A stretch of 64,000 bases of DNA from Pseudarthrobacter enclensis (GTDB taxonomy: Bacteria; Actinomycetota; Actinomycetes; Actinomycetales; Micrococcaceae): contig NZ_JAUSRE010000002.1 in assembly GCF_030811655.1 (NCBI RefSeq), positions 124,001 through 188,000 of the forward strand, in the 5' to 3' direction. Each line of letters starts with the position of its first letter. Position 1 is the first letter of the stretch. Below, piece after piece: positions 59,902 through 64,000 of the stretch. A model generated the notes under the pieces. It was not told the origin of the DNA and did not search any database. It saw only the letters and a list, made by a program, of their open reading frames with translations. Made by a program: the position numbers and the translations under genes.

Positions 59902-60879
59902 TCAGCTGAGCCACTTGTCAACAGCCGATTGGTGGGCGTCCACCCACTTCTTTGCCGCAGCTTCAGGAGTCATGCCGCCCTGGATGTCCGTGGCCACAGA
60001 GTTCTGGTCCTCGTTCGTCCAGGTGAAGCCCTTGGCCAGCTTGGCCGCGGCCGAACCGCTGTCGTCAAGCTTCTTGGAGATCACCTTGTTGAGCTTGTAG
60101 GTCGGGTAGTCGCATGCAACGGTTTCCGGGTTCGAATCGCAGCCCTCGGTCCAGGCGGGCAGGTTCACTTTCTTCAGGGGCACCTCGGAAAGGAACCACT
60201 GCGGTTCGTAGAAGTAGCCGAGCAGAGGGGTCTTGTTCTGCTGCGCGGTCCGGAACGACTGGATCAGTGCCGCCTCTGAACCCGCGAACACCACTTTGTA
60301 GTCCAGGTTCAGGTTTTTAACCAGCGCCTCGTCATTGGTGACAAAGGCGGGATCGCCGTCAAGGACCTGTCCCTTTCCACCGGACTCCGAGGTGGTGAAC
60401 AGGGACGCGTATTTGTTCAGGTTCTTGCCGTCGGTGATGTCCGGGTACTTTTCTGCCATCCATGGCGGAACGTACCAGCCGATGTGCCCTTCGTTGCCGG
60501 TGGGGCCGGCATCAACAGCCACCTTCTGGTCCGTTATGTACTGCTTGGTCAAGTCGGCGTGGCCCCAGTTTTCCATGATGACGTCCACTTCACCGGAAGC
60601 GAACCCCTGCCAGGAGACCTGTTCGTTAAGGTCTTTCTGGACCACTGTGCAGCCCAGCTTGTTTTTTGCCACATAGCTGTACACGGCAGCGTCTGCCGTA
60701 TAGCCCACCCATGCGTTCATGGCCACATTTACGGTGCCGCACGGGGTTCCGCTGGCGCCGGCGGCCGCTGCCGTCTGGTTCACCGACGCGCCACCACAGC
60801 CCGCGAGGAACAGGGCGGCCGCAGCGGCTCCAGCCATTGCCGGCAGGGTGCGTTTTATCAGCCTTTCAGCTTTCTTCAT
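59902..60879 (-). CDS. Glycine betaine-type ABC transporter substrate-binding lipoprotein
   Basis: 325 residues of the OpuAC/ProX group. Lipobox LAGC at about 26-29 after a basic start (MKKAERLIKRTLPAMAG), then VNVAMNAWVGYTADAAVY, whose AWVGY motif is typical of quaternary-amine binders. VDVIMENWGHADL and LGYFYEPQWFLSEVPLKKVNLPAW follow, with aromatic residues suited to the trimethylammonium cage. ATG at 60879 has AAGGAG upstream. Likely captures glycine betaine or a similar compound for the permease-ATPase encoded upstream. Confidence 0.88.
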   Translation of the reverse strand: MKKAERLIKRTLPAMAGAAAAALFLAGCGGASVNQTAAAAGASGTPCGTVNVAMNAWVGYTADAAVYSYVAKNKLGCTVVQKDLNEQVSWQGFASGEVDVIMENWGHADLTKQYITDQKVAVDAGPTGNEGHIGWYVPPWMAEKYPDITDGKNLNKYASLFTTSESGGKGQVLDGDPAFVTNDEALVKNLNLDYKVVFAGSEAALIQSFRTAQQNKTPLLGYFYEPQWFLSEVPLKKVNLPAWTEGCDSNPETVACDYPTYKLNKVISKKLDDSGSAAAKLAKGFTWTNEDQNSVATDIQGGMTPEAAAKKWVDAHQSAVDKWLS

Positions 60880-60915
60880 GTTGGGTCTCCTTGTTGGGGT
60901 GTAAGGGTCTAATGC

Positions 60916-60931
60916 CCCGGCGAAAGCCGGG
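60916..60931 (-). other. Small GNRA-like hairpin between permease and binding-protein genes
   Basis: CCCGGC-GAAA-GCCGGG (plus-strand reading) forms a 6-bp stem with a four-base loop in the 91-nt gap. It could stabilise the binding-protein mRNA or adjust its level relative to the permease, as is common for binding-protein genes. No T-run. Confidence 0.4.
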
Positions 60932-60970
60932 CCTGTGGGGTTGAACCGGTGCCCGCAGAGGGCGGGCATG

Positions 60971-62998
60971 TCAGGCGGTGGTCTTGGACGGGATGCTGCG
61001 CGCCGGCGCGGCTGCGGCCGCCTGGGTCATCCTGTCCATCATGATTCCGAGGAACACGATGGCCAGGCCGGCTGCAAGGCCCTTGCCGAATATCGAGCTT
61101 TGGACGAAGCCCGCGACGACGTCGTAGCCGAGGCCGCCGGCCCCTACGAGGGCGCCTACCACCACCATGGCCAGGACGTAGATCAGCCCCTGGTTGGCCG
61201 CGAGGGCGAGGGACTGCCTGGCCATGGGAAGCTGCACCTTGGTAATGACCTGCCAGGGCGTCGAACCGCTGGCGACAGCAGACTCGACAACCGTCGGGGA
61301 GATGCCGCTGATTCCATCGGCAGTGATCTTGATGGCCACAGGGGCGGCGTAGATGATGCCGGCGATGATCGCGGTGAAGCGGGTAGCTCCGAAGAGGCCG
61401 AGGAATGGCACCAGATACACGAAGGAAGGCATGGTCTGGCCCGCGTCAAGCAGCGGCCGCATGAGCTGGTCCACGCGGTCGGACCGGCCCATGGCCACAC
61501 CAAAGACGATGCCCAGCACCATTACCACTGCCGTGGCCACGAGGGTTCCGGCCAGGGTGACCATGGAGTCGCTCCAGAGGCCGAGAAAGATGATGACCGC
61601 AAGGCAGGCCGTGGTCAGCGCGGCGAGCTTCCACCCACCCAGTGCATAGGCCACGATGGCGAACACCATGACGAGGATGTAGAAGGGGGTGTCGGTGAGC
61701 AGGGACTGGAACGGATTCAGGATTGCGCCGGTGACGCCTTCCCGGAGGGAAACCGTGAAGAGGGACAGATTCGACTGCAGCCAGTGGCTGGCTGCATTCA
61801 CGGCCTGGACGATCTGAGGGCCAACGTTGAGGTCCGCCGGGAAGGCGGCGGCCCACAGCATGGTCCTGGACAACTGCACCATGGCCAGGACCACGGCAAG
61901 GGCAACGCCAAGAATGATGTTGCGGGTCCGGCGCCCCAGCCGGCGGCTGCGGGCTGCGCCTGGCTCCGCACGGCGGCTCGCTGCCGTGGTCACCCGGTCC
62001 AGCACGATGGCCAGCAGGACGATGGAGAGGCCCGCATTGACTGCTGTGCCAACGTCCAGGGACTGCAAAGCCCTGATAACCGTCTGGCCAAGTCCCGGAG
62101 CTGCGATCAGTGCCGCGATCGTGACCATGGAGAGGGCCGCCATCGTCCCTTGGTTAATTCCCATCACAATGGTCCGGCGCGCCATGGGCAGCTGCAACGT
62201 GAGCAGGCGCTGGAGGCCGGTGGTACCCAGGGAATCGGATGCTTCGCGGGTGTTGTCGGGGATGCGGCGGATGCCGTGTGCCGTCAGCCGGATGACGGGT
62301 GGAGCAGCGTAGATCACCGTAGCGATTACCGCGGAAGCCGGCCCGATGAGGAAGACCAGGGCCAGCGGTGCGAGATACACGAACGTCGGAAGGGTCTGCA
62401 TGAAGTCCAGCACCGGGGTGATCACCTTGGCCACCCGGGTGTAGATGCCGGCCAGGATGCCGAGGGGGATGCCCAGCAGCAGCGTCAGCAGCACAGAGGT
62501 GAGGACCAGGGCGAAGGTGTAGGTGGCCTCCACGAACAGGCCCTGGATACCGAAGAAGACAAAGACCGCGGCCGTCAACAGTGCCACCCGGAGGTTTCCG
62601 ACGGCCAGCGCGATCCAGGTCAGCAGGCCCACGGTGCCCAGCCATCCGATCTCCGGCAGGCGCAGGCCGGTTGCAGTGGCCGCAAAGGTTGTGGTGAAAA
62701 GGTTCGCCACGGCGTCCACCGCGGACCTCAGGGGTGTGAAGACGTACAGGAAGAGGGGGTTGTCGGCCCGGTTTGCCCCAACCCAGGCGTTGAACTGGTT
62801 GAGTGAACGGTGCAGGTCCGTCAATTCTGAAGCGGGCAACGCCAGCGTTGCTGTTCCGTTCAGGACAAGGAATCCAAGGATCCAGACGGCGGCGGCGCTG
62901 AGCAGCAGGATGGTGCGCCGGCTGGGCCTGCGGCGGGGTTCGGAGACAATGACAGCGGCAGGCTGGGCCGTTGGCCGTTCCTGGACGAGGGCTGACAT
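60971..62998 (-). CDS. Betaine-type ABC permease, two permease domains fused
   Basis: 675 residues, about twice a ProW/OpuAB permease. Each half has its own helix set and EAA loop: ASDSLGTTGLQRLLTLQLPMARRTIVMGINQG in the first and ESAVASGSTPWQVITKVQLPMARQSLALAANQG in the second. A basic linker (RRAEPGAARSRRLGRRTRN) joins them. A single chain would thus give the whole membrane part of the transporter. ATG overlaps the ATPase stop (ATGA). Confidence 0.9.
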   Translation of the reverse strand: MSALVQERPTAQPAAVIVSEPRRRPSRRTILLLSAAAVWILGFLVLNGTATLALPASELTDLHRSLNQFNAWVGANRADNPLFLYVFTPLRSAVDAVANLFTTTFAATATGLRLPEIGWLGTVGLLTWIALAVGNLRVALLTAAVFVFFGIQGLFVEATYTFALVLTSVLLTLLLGIPLGILAGIYTRVAKVITPVLDFMQTLPTFVYLAPLALVFLIGPASAVIATVIYAAPPVIRLTAHGIRRIPDNTREASDSLGTTGLQRLLTLQLPMARRTIVMGINQGTMAALSMVTIAALIAAPGLGQTVIRALQSLDVGTAVNAGLSIVLLAIVLDRVTTAASRRAEPGAARSRRLGRRTRNIILGVALAVVLAMVQLSRTMLWAAAFPADLNVGPQIVQAVNAASHWLQSNLSLFTVSLREGVTGAILNPFQSLLTDTPFYILVMVFAIVAYALGGWKLAALTTACLAVIIFLGLWSDSMVTLAGTLVATAVVMVLGIVFGVAMGRSDRVDQLMRPLLDAGQTMPSFVYLVPFLGLFGATRFTAIIAGIIYAAPVAIKITADGISGISPTVVESAVASGSTPWQVITKVQLPMARQSLALAANQGLIYVLAMVVVGALVGAGGLGYDVVAGFVQSSIFGKGLAAGLAIVFLGIMMDRMTQAAAAAPARSIPSKTTA

Positions 62999-63999
62999 CA
63001 GGCCGCCGCCTCTGCCGGCTGCAGCACCGAAAGAATGCTGTCGCGGTCGATCTGGCCGGTGATCCGGCCACCCTCTTCGACCAGGACCGGGCAGGACGAG
63101 TGCATTACCGCCGGGATGGCGTCCCGGATGATCATCCGGGAGTTGAGGACTGCGGCGTCCCCCGGCGTGCTGTCTGCAACGGGACGGGTGATCCACTTGA
63201 GGGTCAGAACGTCGGCGCGGGGTACTTCGGAGACAAAGTCCTCAATGTACTTGTCCGCCGGTGACCCTACAAGGTCGTCTCCAGTGCCGCACTGGACCGG
63301 CTCGCCATTGCGCATGATCAGGATGCGGTCTCCGAGCTTGAGCGCCTCCGAGAGGTCGTGCGTCACGAAGACCATGGTTTTGCCCATGTCCTTGTGCAGC
63401 CGGATGACTTCTGCCTGCATGTCCCGGCGGATGAGCGGGTCCAGGGCTGAGAAGGGCTCGTCAAAGAGGATGGTGTCCGGATCCCCGGCCAGGGCACGGC
63501 CCAGGCCAACACGCTGTTGCATGCCGCCGGACAGCTGGTCCGGGTAATGCTGTTCGTAGCCTTTGAGGCCAACAAGTTCAATGATTTCGCGGGCCTTGGC
63601 GTGGCGTTCATTCCTGCCCGTTCCGCGTATCTGCAGGCCGTAGGACACGTTGTCCAGCACCGTGCGGTGCGGGAGCAGCCCGAAGTGCTGGAAGACCATG
63701 GACACCTTGCGCCGGCGGAGTTCCCGGAGCTCGGCTACGCCCGCCTTCAGGACGTCGTTTCCGTCAACCAGTACCTGACCGGACGTAGGTTCAATCAGCC
63801 TGGTGAGGCAACGTATGAGGGTTGATTTGCCTGATCCTGACAGTCCCATGACCACAAACACCTCACCCTTCGCAACGTCGAAGCTCAGGTTGCGGACGGC
63901 CGCCACGCACTTGGTGCGTTCGAGGAGTTCGGCAGAGCCAAGGGCCGAAAGTTCGCGGTTGCCGGGAATCTTCTCTCCCCCTGGTCCGAAGACCTTCCA
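62998..63999 (-). CDS. Betaine-type ABC transporter ATPase with CBS region, 5'-truncated
   Basis: About 333 residues visible; the frame runs off the right edge of the window. A GTG at 63906 is internal, because in-frame upstream residues ([17 protein letters not shown]) match the start of ProV/OpuAA proteins. Walker [12 protein letters not shown]-loop FQHFGLLPH, signature LSGGMQQR, Walker [13 protein letters not shown], switch His [12 protein letters not shown]-terminal CBS-like region ([32 protein letters not shown]) may sense osmotic or nucleotide state. Confidence 0.92.
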   Translation of the reverse strand, partial: WKVFGPGGEKIPGNRELSALGSAELLERTKCVAAVRNLSFDVAKGEVFVVMGLSGSGKSTLIRCLTRLIEPTSGQVLVDGNDVLKAGVAELRELRRRKVSMVFQHFGLLPHRTVLDNVSYGLQIRGTGRNERHAKAREIIELVGLKGYEQHYPDQLSGGMQQRVGLGRALAGDPDTILFDEPFSALDPLIRRDMQAEVIRLHKDMGKTMVFVTHDLSEALKLGDRILIMRNGEPVQCGTGDDLVGSPADKYIEDFVSEVPRADVLTLKWITRPVADSTPGDAAVLNSRMIIRDAIPAVMHSSCPVLVEEGGRITGQIDRDSILSVLQPAEAAA

Positions 64000-64000
64000 G

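Noticed and set aside
60935..62806. 623-residue plus-strand frame opposite the double permease
   Set aside because: Gly/His/Asp/Gln-rich antisense product, opposite hydrophobic helices with proper EAA loops.

Overview
The window is GC-rich actinobacterial chromosome, most likely from the Arthrobacter/Pseudarthrobacter group (Micrococcaceae). Pointers are a mycothiol-dependent formaldehyde dehydrogenase, a dimethylglycine oxidase very like the Arthrobacter globiformis enzyme as I remember it, a DUF3073 gene beside purM-purF, an HspR-type (HAIR) site before clpB, and frequent GTG/TTG starts with ATGA overlaps. I see no tRNA or rRNA gene, CRISPR array, insertion sequence or prophage.

Layout, left part (1-20.6 kb): the 3' part of an ammonium transporter; a SWIM/SNF2 helicase; a DUF4375 protein; two ECF sigma factor loci (the second has a zinc anti-sigma factor and a divergently read secreted lipoprotein); a DUF1206 membrane protein; a large WXG100-type protein with a partner; trmB; a frameshifted small membrane protein gene; two MFS transporters; a methyltransferase; and a DEAD-box RNA helicase with a structured leader.

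Middle part (20.6-39.7 kb): a minus-strand run of seven genes headed by a guanidine-III riboswitch and a pair of SMR exporters; hutD; trpF; a YccF protein; a DUF4031-HD fusion; a molybdate operon (TOBE regulator, modA, modB, modC); clpB with a HAIR operator; a septum-formation-like protein; DUF3073; a VOC protein; purM and purF.

Right part (39.8-64 kb): a catabolic island for glycine betaine or related N-methyl compounds. It holds a betaine ABC importer (substrate-binding protein, fused double permease, ATPase running off the window), a Rieske demethylase with its reductase, two dimethylglycine oxidase paralogues and an MFS transporter. It also holds two formaldehyde routes (mycothiol-dependent dehydrogenase plus a metallo-hydrolase; glutathione-independent FdhA), an FdhF-like molybdenum oxidoreductase, and a C1-folate module (purU, dimethylglycine oxidase, fchA-type cyclohydrolase, folD). 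The Rieske step should release formaldehyde, and the oxidases should pass C1 units to tetrahydrofolate. The folate module and dehydrogenases would then bring both streams to formate.

Most notable readings: (a) the FolD copy has isoleucine where the cyclohydrolase lysine belongs, and a separate FchA-type cyclohydrolase is encoded directly upstream; (b) three catabolic units share one promoter architecture, TTGACA-N17-CACNNT followed by a GTTGC direct repeat of 19-bp period; (c) a different TGATATAT palindrome marks the purU/gntR region, the mycothiol formaldehyde operon and a small gene; (d) an ECF sigma gene and its divergent lipoprotein carry identical promoters, TGAACC-N16-CGTGGT; (e) a 41-nt guanidine-III aptamer precedes the SMR pair. 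Function calls are by motif recognition and remembered family sequences; no database search was run.
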